This document shows positions 47,573-59,829 of a stretch of DNA of 64,000 nt, piece by piece; position 1 is the first letter of the stretch; every line of letters begins with the position of its first letter. Position numbers and translations under genes: made by a program. The DNA lies in NCBI GenBank assembly GCA_001692895.1, contig KV748207.1:124001-188000 (forward strand), given 5' to 3'. The stretch is from Cenococcum geophilum 1.58. Taxonomy: Eukaryota; Ascomycota; Dothideomycetes; Gloniales; Gloniaceae. The notes beneath the pieces were generated by a model. It was given only the letters and a program-made list of their open reading frames with translations. It made no database searches and had not been told where the DNA came from.

Positions 47573-50500
47573 TAGACAATAATTAAGAAATAAAAAAAGG
47601 AGCTCTTGCTGCACCCGGCCTAAAAAGACCAAAACCAACTAAAAGAACCCTGAAAAACACCTAGAGAATCCCCTTAAGATGCATATATTGCAGGGGAGGC
47701 ATATATTAAACAACAGTGGCTTATACTCGCGTGCGACCGCTAGAACTACGCCTAGTAATGGCCCTCTATAATAAAGATGGGTAAATACTATACTATAAAG
47801 CGGAAATACCTCTATTAAGAAGGCATCTAATAAAATATAAAGCCTATTAAACGCGTCTAGTATCTAAAATTATAGGGGAGTAACCGTTAGCTATAATAAA
47901 CTAATACAGCTAGCAGAATGGCTCCGCTAGTCTAGTAAACCTTAGGCGCCCCTCTAGCAAACCCTTAATTAAATCCTCTAACGGCTAAGTAAAATTAAAA
48001 ATAAGTATAACCCCCCCTTACTAGCGAACCGCACCTAGGCTGCTATAGCTATACTTTTACAGCATAGGGAACCTATTTCCCTTAAGTTAATAACTGGGTA
48101 TATAATTATAATATAACTAAATATAAAATAAGTAGAGGGGCTTAGGGGATAATTAGAAACAGAAGTCCTTATAAAGATACGTAAAGAGGTCTATAACGCT
48201 ATTATAGTCCAACACCTTAAGAGCGGAGATATTAGAGTTACCTTAAAGGACTAATAGGCAAAGGAATGAGCTGTAAGGGTAGGGGATAGGCTAGGAGAAC
48301 GTATTGGTATAAAAGTACTCTATAAGGATTACCTAGTTAAAGTCCTAGCGGTTCTTATAAGCCTTAGGGTAGAAAAGGGACGCTAGGCAGACAACATAGC
48401 AATTATATAAGAGATAGTAAGACAAACGGAACGCCTTATACTAGGACTTGAAATTACCTAAATCTAATAGCTTTAATAGGAAAATGCAAACTAAGCATAT
48501 AATAAGAATAATAAAAAGATATAAAGGTTACTAAAGACTTGCTAGGGAGACGCTGGACGAATATATAGCTCCCTTATTGTTAGTATATATATACTAGGAA
48601 TGCAAAAACTCCTTATCTAAAAAGGAATAATTATAAATGGCCTTATATATAATACAAGACTCTATAACTACAGACTATACCTAGAATAATACTATTGCTA
48701 TATATAATAGGGACACACCCAATCTATATGCGTAGTATAGGTATACTACGGCCACTGTATAGGCCCCCACGATATAAAACATTACTTAAATTAAGACTAA
48801 ATAAAATGCGCGAACTGCTACTAAAGTATATATAAGGCGTAGGAGAGAGAAAACTGCATTAAATATAGGAGACGGAAGGTAAGGGCTTAATAGCTACGGG
48901 AATAACTGCACGCTAGGTTATATAAATGGAAATAATAGGTAATAAGCTAGGGGGACGTAGGCGCCTTTCTAGCGTTTTCTACCTTTAATACTGGAGGGCT
49001 AGGCTAGCTATCCCAAGCCTTAACGGGCTAGAAGCGACGCTGTGCGATATTACTAGACTAATTAGGGATATAAGGGTCATAGGGGATATAAGGGAGAGGA
49101 TGCCCTGTAGGAAGACCCTTATGGATAGCGACAGCAGGCTTAAGACTAGGATAATTAAGAATTAGACTTAATACGGCAAATATAATATTTATAGCCGACC
49201 TATAAAGGGTATATAGCCGACTAGTAAGAATAGGGAAAGAATTGGTAATAATAATAGATTTAGATATAGAAGCGCTAATAGGAATATAAGATACGGGAAT
49301 GGAAAGCTCTATATAAAATAAGTAGTAACTAGGGTGTAGATATAAGAGATAGAAGCTCTAAATATCCTAGAGAAAGTGGAAATAAAAGAAGCGAGGAATA
49401 AAGGAGAGTTAAAGGACCCTTACTAGGGGTCCGCTACCTATCTATTATATAGTATAACTACGGTAACACAAACTACCGCCTTATAAGGCCCTTACTAGAC
49501 AGTCTAGACTTAGAGAAATACTATATCCTTACTATATAAGAACCGTATTATAATACCTTTATATAATTAATATACTGCCCCTAAGGATTTTAGCTCTTAT
49601 ATAAACTAAAAGTAGCTATACGCGTGTACTTTATAATTAGTAAGGCTATTAGCCTATCCTTATAGTTATAGTAGGTAGTTAACCTAGATATTGCAGTTAT
49701 AATAATCTAAATATATAGGGGACTGGTATAAATTATTAATGTATATAACCCTAGGGTTAAAGGGATCCCATAAATAGAGAATATTATATTGGTAATAAGC
49801 TTACTAGAAACTAAAGGTATAAAGTTTATCCTACTAGGAGATATAAACCTCTACTACCTGCGGTAGGGGGGTATCTATATTGCTATAGATTAATAGTTAG
49901 AGTACCTACTAAGAGCTATAAATATCTGGGGCCTTAAGCTAGCTACCCCCCTAGGAGTAATTATATGGTAATAAGGTACCGCCAGAAGTATAATTAACCT
50001 TATATTTATGGACGAAGGCCTATATTAGAGACTTAAAAGGTATAACCCTAAAGAAGAATGGGCACTTACCCTAGACTATATCCCTATCTAGATATAGCTA
50101 GACCTAGATACTAAAGCGCAACTAAATAGAAAAAGATATATAATAAGGAAGCTTAAGATAAATAGTTTCCTTAATGCAGTTAAATAATAACTCTAAAACC
50201 TAGAAGAAATCCACCTAATACTAAATAAGCGAGGCTTATTGGCCACCCCTAAGGAAATTAACCGAAGACTAGAAAGGATCTAGGCAGTAATTAAAAATAG
50301 GCTAGAAGAGTACTGCCCAATCTTAAAACTGGGCCCCTATGCGCGATATATATGGTTTATATAATGCGCAGTTCTAGTTACTAGCTAATAATGAGTAAGA
50401 AGGAAATATATAAGTAGCTATGACCTTAAAGATAAGAGATGATATAAAGATATAAGAAACTAGCTAAAGAATACCCTAAAAAAGAAGTAAGGAATAACTG

Positions 50501-53130
50501 GAGACGGTTTATAAATAAGTATACTTCTAACCTAAGCCTCCCCTATAATAAGGGCCTTTAGGCTATAGCGAAATAGGTAAAGAAAAAGGTAGGGCGTTTA
50601 GTAGAAGACCTATACCTACCACCCCTATAAAGAGTAGGAGAATTATAGGCTATAAATGACAACAATAAGAAGGCAAAGATCCTTATAAAAAGGTTTTTCC
50701 CCTAACCGGCTTTAGTAGACTTTAGTAATATTATAGGCGAAACACCAGTAACTCGCCTGCGGGTTAACAGCGACATAATAATAGAGGAAATGGCTAGAAC
50801 TATTAGCCGCCTTTTAAATAATATAGCACTAGGACTAGATGGGATTCTAAATAAGGCCCTAAAAACCTATGGGCTACTTATAGCACCTTAGCTTATAGAT
50901 ATAGCTAGAGTATGCTTTGCTATAGGCTATTACTCGCGACTCGGAAGATCTATAATAACAGTTATCCTATAAAAAGAAGGTAAAGCAGATTACTTAATCC
51001 CAGGAAGCTACTGCCCTATTGCCTTAGAAAACACCCTTAGTAAGATCTTAGAAAGGGTAATAGCGGAACGTATAGTAGATACGGTAGAGGAATATACCTT
51101 ATTACTACAAAGCTAAATAGGGGTAAGAAAGAACCGCTTAACACTATTAGCACTTACGCTACTCGCTACTACTATTAAATCTATATAGGCGATGCGAAAG
51201 GACTTTGTAGTATTAATACTTAGCCTAAATATTAATAGTGCCTACGATAATATACCCTATGAGTGTCTTTTGTATATCCTTAGGGTAAAGGGCTTCCTAG
51301 AATAGATTATCTAATTTATCTAAGGGTTTATAGGCTAGAAAGAAATATTACTGGTCTTTAGCGGATACTAGAGCCCCCCTATTATAGTTACAACAGGAAT
51401 ACCATAAGGATTACCCCTCTCGCCTATACTCTTTCTTTTCTTTATAAGCAACCTACTTAACTCCTTTAAGGAAGGGGCGACCTAGGGGATAGGCTTCGTT
51501 AATAACATAAACCTAATTATATACGGGCTAATAGCCGTAAAGAATTGCAGAATACTAGAGAAAGCCTATAACACTTATATAAAATAGGCAAAACGTTATA
51601 GAGTCTAATTCTTACTAGAGAAATACTAGCTAATCCATTTTATAAGAAAATGTAACTAATCTATAAATCTCTAGTATATAATTCGCATCTAAGGCTTTAG
51701 GGGTTAACCAGTTTAGGGCCTAAGGGTATTAGGAGTATGGGTAGATAGTAAGCTCCGGTGGAGCGTATATGCGGCGTAAGCAGCCCATAAAGGCTAAGTA
51801 TAGTTTATCGCTTTATCTAGGATTGTTAACTCTATATAGGGTCCATGCTTCTAGAGGTTACGCCTACTATATATAGCAGTCGTCCGGCTAACTATAATAT
51901 ATAGATCCAGTATTTGGGCCATTAAAGAAACTAAGAAGGGCCCCCCTAAATTACTCCTTAAACCACTTTAAAAGGTCTAAATAGCCTACCTTTAGAGTAT
52001 TATAGGCGGGTATAAGCGAACAGCTATAGCACTGCTTAAGAAGGAATCCAATATTCCCCCCCTATAGTTATATATTAAAGCCGCTGCAATATAAAGAACG
52101 TAAAATAAATATAACTCTAATGTTATAAAGTATATTAAGATACGCCTAAGTAAACTATAGAGGGACCCTAAGGTGCCCTATAGGAGAATAAACTAATAAC
52201 CCTAAAGTAGGGAAGAGATATTAGAGAAATAGGTAAAGAAAGCAGAAGAAAAATAGTGCCGCTTTAGGGCCTAGGCCTATATAAAGAAGAAAGGGAGACG
52301 CGTAAGAGGTTAGCAAAAATAATAGTAAGATAGAGAAAGGAGCTAAAGTAGAATATATAAGAACGCTAGGAAACTATCTACCGTAATATAATACTGGTTG
52401 GACTAATACTAAAGAGGTAAATAGGAGTTAAAGGTATAGAGGCTAACTTAGGTAAGATAAACCTAAGCTATAGTATGGTTAACGCTATAGGGGGTAAATA
52501 CCTAAGGGCTCTAAGAAGGCCTAATAAAGGTAGAAAATATAATAGCAATACTCTTAAGAATAGGAATAATAGGACTAAAAGATTAGCTTTACTAGGTGGG
52601 TATTCTAGTAGGTAGCTCGAGATGTAAATATGGCTAGCCAAGACAGACACCAAAACACGTAATACTGCTATGCCCCCTACGCACTAATTAAGAAATAATA
52701 CTCTTAGCAGCTAGCATAGAGAACTATAATACACTGCTCTTAATATAAAAAGGCCTTAAGGCGGTTACCTAGTGGCTTATTAGTTAAAATGTGCTAAATT
52801 AGTTCTGGGTTGTAAGGGAAATGGTAATAAAAGGCAAGGGGGCGAGCAGTAGGTGCCCCCTAGTAACTCTATAGTAGTAGAGTAATAGTTTATAATACTA
52901 GCACGTCTATAGGCTTGTTACGGCAGCAGTGATTCCTAAGGAGGTTAAATAGTAAGGTAGTAGAGCACTATAGGCGACTTATAGGCACTAAGTAGGCGAG
53001 TCCTAAAAGGCGGGGAGATAGATTATGGGGTTTTCTCATTTTTCTTAAATAGAGTTTTCTCCCTATATGTAAATAAGAAGTAGTCTGCGTAGGCCCAATA
53101 GGGATCCGAATCGGACGTTAAGCAACGAAT
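47573..53130 (+). mobile_element. Non-LTR retrotransposon LINE-B, uninterrupted copy (about 5.56 kb)
   Basis: Same family as LINE-A and the best guide to its layout. Target duplication of about 22 bp (47,551-47,572 and 53,131-53,152, one C/T difference) containing TATTATTAATAAAGGAATA. The first about 19 bp before the A-run are not seen in LINE-A. It ends ...GTTAAGCAACGAAT with no poly(A). Inserted in the CopB integrase region. Confidence 0.88.
49700..53020 (+). pseudogene. LINE-B endonuclease-reverse transcriptase, RIP-inactivated
   Basis: Visible through stops: endonuclease-like KFILLGDINLYYLR (about 49,825), then RT blocks MARTISRLLNNIALGLDGI (about 50,790), IPGSYCPIALENTLSKILER (about 50,998), GIP.GLPLSPILFLFFISNLL (about 51,400) and the catalytic box FVNN at 51,495-51,506, where FVDD is expected. 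A C-terminal Cys-containing tail (LLCPLRTN) lies at about 52,665. The order fits APE-type fungal LINEs of the Tad1 kind; the first ORF (about 48,000-49,500) contains basic, coiled-coil-like text and is not assigned. Confidence 0.78.
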
Positions 53131-53568
53131 TATTATTAATAAAGGAATACAATTTTAAGCTAGTAGATAGCTATAAAGCATTAGCGCCAAATATATATAG
53201 GATATACTATAAATGTGCTAGATTAACATATATTTAGGACCTCTTAATATAATTATATATAATATAGGCAAGAACTTTATAAGTAAGGAATTTAAGCAGT
53301 ACGCTATAATATTTAAAATAATTATAAAAAGCGTACCCGTTAAAGCCTATAACTTAATTAAAATAGTAAAACGCTATTACGGTCCCCTTCGCCGTATATA
53401 CCATATTATTACTATAAAACTACTAAACATTAATAAAGATATAGCTCTATAAATAGCTTTTAAGGCAATTAATAATTTAGTAGGCCCTAACGGCCTTATA
53501 TCTACCTTACTAGTATTTAGAGCTTACCCGCGTATAGTAGAATTTAATATACCTAACCCTATAGTTAT

Positions 53569-53754
53569 TGTTAGAAACACAGAGTGACTTACCAATAACA
53601 ACTACTCGAGTAGGGTTATAGTGATGTTGGTTAATTCTTTTTAATAGGAATAAGGAAAGGGGTGAGGAACTTAAGGTTCCTTACTACGCTAGGGCCACGT
53701 CGACACGTGACGGCAATATGCTTTATATGACGGCAACTTGCCTTATTCCCGACA
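53569..53754 (-). repeat. CopD 3' LTR (186 bp)
   Basis: Minus strand TGTCGGGAATAAGGC to GTTTCTAACA. Confidence 0.92.
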
Positions 53755-53928
53755 CTAGCAACTCTTCTTTTTATGGTTGCTATATATATATATATAAATA
53801 GACAGTATATAACAATACTAGACAATATATAATAAAACCAGACAATATATAATAAAACCAGACGATATATAATAATACGGCAGTTAGTAGAATTTGGTAG
53901 ATAACGTAAAGATGGGTAGGCCGCTAAG

Positions 53929-54084
53929 ACGCTAGTAGTAAGCAAGCTAATGGCGATTTTCTATACCGGGTATAGAAAATCCTAATTGGTTAGCAGAAGT
54001 CCATACCACCACCTAAATTAATTAGGCGCAGCGCTCTTAGCAAGGATTTAACTAATTAGATAACTTTAACCGGCGGTTAAAGTT
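53929..54084 (-). repeat. CopD 3' module: dyad A and dyad B
   Basis: GCTAGTAGTAAGCAAGCTAA motif at about 53,931. Dyad A at 53,955-53,981 with 13-bp perfect arms (GATTTTCTATACC / GGTATAGAAAATC). Dyad B at 54,062-54,084 with 11-bp perfect arms (AACTTTAACCG / CGGTTAAAGTT). Confidence 0.8.
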
Positions 54085-54149
54085 TTATAAGATCTTAACT
54101 TCTCTAAATTTCCCTCTTAACCTAACCTTTAACTTATATATGTAGAGTA

Positions 54150-57100
54150 TTTATATTAACAAACGTCTCTAGTGCCTTATTTAGGTTTGCCTTCATTATT
54201 ATATCTACTAGGTTATCTTAGCCATTAATCTATTAGATTTTAAAGAGTTTTTAACGCTTATAGGACTGCTAAAGTGCCATAATATCGATTATAAGACGCT
54301 TCTCCTTTATAGTACTAAGCTTAACTAAACACTTATAGAGGGAATATAAGTTGGTATATATAATTATAGAAATAGCGGGAAGTTCGAGCCGGTCTATAAT
54401 TATCTTAAGGGTAGTTCTAATTATAATTGCTATATTAACTCCGCCGACTATTCTATATATCTCTAACGCTAGAACGCTTTAAGTAACATACTTACTCTTA
54501 GTTAAGCTCTAATAGATAAGGTTGCCGTAGATTATAAAATTATTCTCTCCAGTAGATTTATTTGCGATAATAATCTTATATCCTAGCTAGGAGCTAAAAT
54601 CTTTATTATTTATAAACGATCCATTAACGAATATAAAGAGCTTAGCGGTAGGAAAGTTAATAGGCACGTAGAGTAGTCCCCTATTAAGATAGTTTATTTA
54701 CTAAAAAAGACGCTTATTTAGGGTAAGAATATTATCCTTAATTAGTTCCTAGTGTTAAGCGGCAATAGAGAGATTAAAGGAAGCCTTAGGTTAATAGATA
54801 GAAGCCATATAAGCTCCGCGAGCGCGTTACTCCACATATCCTTACTTTAGAGAATTAACGTTAATAACGTCAATCTTCTTACCTTAACCCTTCTAGCGTA
54901 GAGCAATGGAGCCCTTATTTAGGGAGAGGATACATCTATTAAAGAGTAATAGTATTACTAAGTTAAGTCTTTCCTTTAGCTTTGCTATAAGGTTTGCCTT
55001 TACTAGCTTATCTTCTTTAAGAGCTAAGAATTAGTCGTCTCCTAAGATAATTATATCGTCCGTTTATATGCCGATAATTCTAAATAAAGTTCCCGTAGTT
55101 ATAATAAGAAAGCAGGAATTAAATATAAAAGTAGTTATTAAAAGCTTCTCCTTATAGTGCTTGCTATAGGTAGCCTACCAATAAGTTCCTACCTCTGCGA
55201 TTCTATATAATGGCTTAAGTATAACCATAATCATATCCTCGGGATATTAGTGGCAAATTTACTCTAGAAGGTATGCTAATATTAAGCGCTAAAGGCGCGT
55301 CTCTGATTAGGTATAGGCCTAAGTAATATCTTATAGGTAAACCGCTATCCTATTCTTTATTAAGGAGGGAGCTAGCGTAATAATAACTCGTTAACTAGCT
55401 CGTTAAATTATAGGGGATTACATAAGGATTACTTCCTTACCGTTATCGTTATAACCTTAAATAACTAGCCTTAACTTCTTAAATGGGGTATTAGTAGCTT
55501 TACCTTTAATCTTATTAACTATTCTTAACTTAAATATACGGACTCTATCGAACTTAGTAGGGTCGTATTTCTTAAATTTAAAGACTCCTTTTGCAATAAG
55601 ACCGTCGATCTCTTGCTTATTAGATGCTTAAAAAGGAGCTCCTAAAGTTATAATGCGGCCTTTCTTTTAGAGCTATTTTACAAGTTTAAAGTTAGCCTTC
55701 TCTTTAGCTGTTATAAAGGCCATTAATAGTTTATCTTTATTCTTAATAGTAGTAATAAATTGCTCTTTAAAATTGATAAGATATTAGCAATTTTATAATC
55801 CCTTTAGGCGACCTCTACCGCGTTATAGTTGCGGTACGTCTACTACAATTATATTAGAATTGCCTTTACCTTCTAAAATACGTTAATTATAGTTCTCCTC
55901 TAGGGTATCCTCTAGGGTATCCTATAAAGGCTCAGAGCTATTATCCCTATAGTAGGGCTTAACAATAGTTAAGTGGAATTAAGTGGGTTTATAGAGCATC
56001 TAAAGAGTATAAGTTTAACTATTAATTGCAATAAGTTTATATGGGCCTAACTATCCTCCCTTTTTACGCCATACGCATACCTCCAATTGGAGTGGCAGAT
56101 TAAGCGTAGTTAAGGTATTTAGGCTATTTCTTATTCCTAGTGCGTCGTTAACCTAGCGCGTGGCGTAAAGACGTCGTACCTCCTTTATTACCTTGCGAAT
56201 AGCCTTAGCTTATTATATAATAGAGGGAGATAATAGAGAATCGTTAGTTATTTAAGGGTAGGCGCTAAAGACTAGTAACGTAGGTACGAGCCTATCTAGG
56301 CTAGTGGTATTATTAATAGCCTTAACAGCCATCTATAGGATAAGCTCTTTGCTAGCACCCTTTAGTTCTAAAGAAATAATCTTATATACGCGGCGTAATG
56401 GCGTATAATATCGTTCTACTTTTTTAATACTATTATATGCCTTAACGGGGACTTCCTTAACCTTAATTATTATTGCCTTTACCTATTATTAAAACTCTAT
56501 AGATAAGAAGTTCTTTCCTATATTATAAATAATTTAATTAGGGGGTCCTAGGTAGATATTAATCCAGTATAATTAAAGAGTATCCTATGCGTTCCTAGCT
56601 AACATATCTTTTAAAAAGCGTGCAGCTTAAAAGGAGGTTAAGAAGTTAATAACTTGGAGTACTGGCTTGCCGCTAAGATATATAACATCTATAATAATGC
56701 AGAAGTTAAAGTCGTAGTTATTTTTAAGAGTAAACTTAAATCGGCTAGGGGACTTCTAGTTCATTTAGCAGTGGTGGCAGTACTTTATAAGATGTTTAAT
56801 TACCTTAACCTTAACTTTATAACCTACTTACTAAAGGACCCTAAGTAATTAGTAAACAGATAGGTGGCCAAAACGATAGTGTAGTTAACGTAACTCTAAC
56901 TTAGTTAGGTGGCTTTAAGTAACGCTCCTTTCTAGCTGTTAAAGGAGCAACTAAGGGTGACCCTACTTGCGTATAACGGGCACCTGATTATCTCCCTAGA
57001 TAAGTATATTCTTAAGGTTATCAAGCTTAATACCTAATTTATCTATATCTTAGATGCAGAATAGGAATAGGGTATTTGCGGGGATAATATGGAAAGTAAT

Positions 57101-59300
57101 ATATCCTAACGGGGTTTAGACCTTAATTGTGCTAAGAGAGATTATAGTACCCTTACTAAAGCAAATTATATATTGGCCTGCTATTAATTAGTTAATCTAA
57201 ATAAAGCTATTAAGCTACTAAAGAGCTCGAACTTAAGGCTCTCCTACTATAGATACTCCTGCGGCTCTAGTATCTAGCATAATACTATAGAAGACGTTCG
57301 CCAAGTATCTATCGTTAAAGGAGAACGCGGAACTTTCCTTTAGCTTATTAAAGATATTTAACTTTATAATAGAATAGAGCGTAGATTGGTTATTAAGGAT
57401 AGCGACGGTTTATATGCCATTTACCTCACTATACTTAGTAAAGTATTAGTTAGGAGAGTAGTCCTCAATTTCTATATCTATAAGGAGCTATTCGGCCTCA
57501 TTAACCTTACCCTTAAGATCTTCTTCGCCTTTATATTAAACCAGGAAGTTTTAAAAGTAGGCTATAGTAACCTCTTAGTTTCTAACGTTTTATGCGCTTT
57601 AGCGAAACCTATTATATACCTCCTTTTATCTATTAAGAGGGTGTCTAGTTAACTAGCAATTTGGCTTCTTATAAACGTAGCACTTCTTCTAATAATTGCT
57701 CCAAAGTAAACCTCCATAAGGACCTCCATAATTACCTCATAGTCGACGTTAATTATACCCTTTACTATATCCCCTACCACGTCCACTATATATTTAATCA
57801 GTCCAGTTATAATCATGTTAGTTAGCCAGGTCGATTAAGGTAGGTTAGAGTTAGGCGTTAAATTGCTATACTTCTTAAGAGCGTAGAGCGGTGCTAATAG
57901 AGGATCTTAATTAAGTATATACTCCTTCGTAAGTACTTATAGGGTTAAAGAGAGCGAGATTGCATTCTTCAATACCTTAGCATGCGCTAATAACTTAATT
58001 ATATAGGCTAAGGTCCTCTTAATATAATTTAGATAAACCACGCTAAATTATCTAAAGTTAATTAAAGAGCTTTTAAAGATAATTAAGCCGAGAGACACCT
58101 GGGTTCGTAGTAATGATTCTTAGGAAGGTAGTCTCTTTCTACTCCAATATATATTGCTGCTTATTCTCTTCTATTTTAAAGTAGCATCTTATCTTATATA
58201 TTATTTAGTTAAAATTATATCCTTTTCCTACCAAACGATTATAATAGAAGGTACTAGCGCGGCCCTTAAGCATAACGGAATAGGCGTTATAATATTAGTT
58301 AGGTTCTAGTCTAACCTTCTAGCAATAGTTATAGAAGATATGTAGCTTCGAATTAAGGATATTATATAGTTCCCCGCCAAACTTCTTCTCCTAGTCCGTA
58401 TAGAGCTTTATAAGCTCTATAAGCATTTTTAAGGTGCCTCTAAGTGGTATTAAACTATATTAAAATTGCATTAGAGATTAAGGTAGGGATTGCTTTATAG
58501 GCTGCAGTAGAGATATAGGGCTTAGTAGAACACGGCGTAGTACCTAATCTTCCTATAGTAGAGTTTAAAGGTTATTAAATCGCGAAGTAAGGGGATCTTG
58601 CGCTTGCTCTTAAGGGGTAGTAGTTAATATTACTAGTTAAATTAGTAGATCCTAGGGAGCTGGAGATAGAGGTAGAAGCGATAGATATAGAACGTAAGAA
58701 CTTATGCCTAAAGTAATGGAATTAGAGCGCGTCTCTATTGGCGTATTATTTAGATTCTATTATAAGTTAAGCTTCCTCTTAGTGCGTAGTTGGTGCTTAA
58801 CCTCTTATAGAGTCCATTCGTGCTCTTTTTTTGCGTTAATGACTTACTCCTAAATATTATCTCTAATAGCACCCCTATCTATAGGGATAAATACTCTATT
58901 CTCTTGAAGGAAGTTATAGAAGTCTTATACGACGTCCTTCTTCGCGAGAGCCTATATTTCCTTTATCTATCTAATAAAGTCCTCCTTTATATAATACTAT
59001 AGCTCGGTATTATTATATTTGCTATCTATATAGTATACTATACAGTATACTAAGAATCCGTTTAGGTCCTATTCCTTAGCGTTTATAGGGTTAATGTCTA
59101 TATCCTATATCTCCAGGTTAATACTTTTCTCGTACTTCTTTAGGTAAGTTAACGCTATAGTAGGTATAGAATTAACGGGGTGTCGTACGTCAAAGGTAGG
59201 TAGGGTTTTTGGCTTTGTAGAATCTCGTAGGTTTGCTGTTAAAAGGTAGGTAATTAAGATATTATTAACGCATTTTAGACGTTAACTTTAGGACCATAGG
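54150..59300 (-). pseudogene. CopD gag-pol, RIP-inactivated
   Basis: Read on the minus strand by comparison with CopA: the RNase H end lies near 54,150-54,330, RT at about 54,900-55,560, integrase at about 56,300-57,250, and gag to about 59,200. The short plus-strand open frames in this interval are shadows. Many stops; boundaries approximate. Confidence 0.72.
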
Positions 59301-59643
59301 TTTAGTAATACTTCTAACCTAAAGTACTTAACCAAATCTTTATATGCGTAGTTGTTTAACGCGTTTTAGACGTTAATTTTAGAACCGTAGGTTTAGTAAC
59401 ACTTCTAACCTAAAGTACTTAACTAAATCTTTATAAACGTGGTTATTCTATATAATAGACGCAACTTGGTATCTCCTAGTACTTAGTAACACTTCTATTA
59501 CTAGTTTTTTGCAAGTCTAAGGTAGCATAGTATCGCCGGGATCCATTCCATATAAGCGCATATGGCACCCCTATATAAGACTATCTCTTCTATTCAAAAA
59601 CCTAGCTGCTCTATAGTTAACTGTATATTTAACCACTAATTAG

Positions 59644-59829
59644 TATTGGAAACATAGGGTGACTCACTAATAACGACTACTTGAGTAGGGTTACAGTAAT
59701 ATTAGTTGATTTTTTTTAATAGGAATGAGGAAAGGGGTGAGGAACTTAAGGTTCCTCACTACGCTAGGGCCACGTCGACACGTGACGGCAATATGCTTTA
59801 TGCGACGGCAACTTGCCTCATTCCTAACA
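59644..59829 (-). repeat. CopD 5' LTR (186 bp)
   Basis: Minus strand TGTTAGGAATGAGGC to GTTTCCAATA; CTAATTAGTGG follows. Confidence 0.92.

Larger units (their letters stand above)
53569..59829 (-). mobile_element. Ty1/copia retrotransposon CopD (6,261 bp), minus strand
   Basis: 186-bp LTRs (53,569-53,754 and 59,644-59,829), target duplication GTTAT (53,564-53,568; 59,830-59,834). On the minus strand CTAATTAGTGGTTAA follows the 5' LTR and AAAAAGAAGAG precedes the 3' LTR, as in CopA. Internal sequence matches CopA (for example 54,150-54,230 against about 23,060-23,130), so it is a sister copy or close subfamily in opposite orientation. Inserted in the CopB integrase region. Confidence 0.93.

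Noticed and set aside
53631..53945. 104-codon minus-strand frame
   Set aside because: Runs across the CopD 3' LTR and the adjoining 3' region; non-coding part of the retrotransposon.
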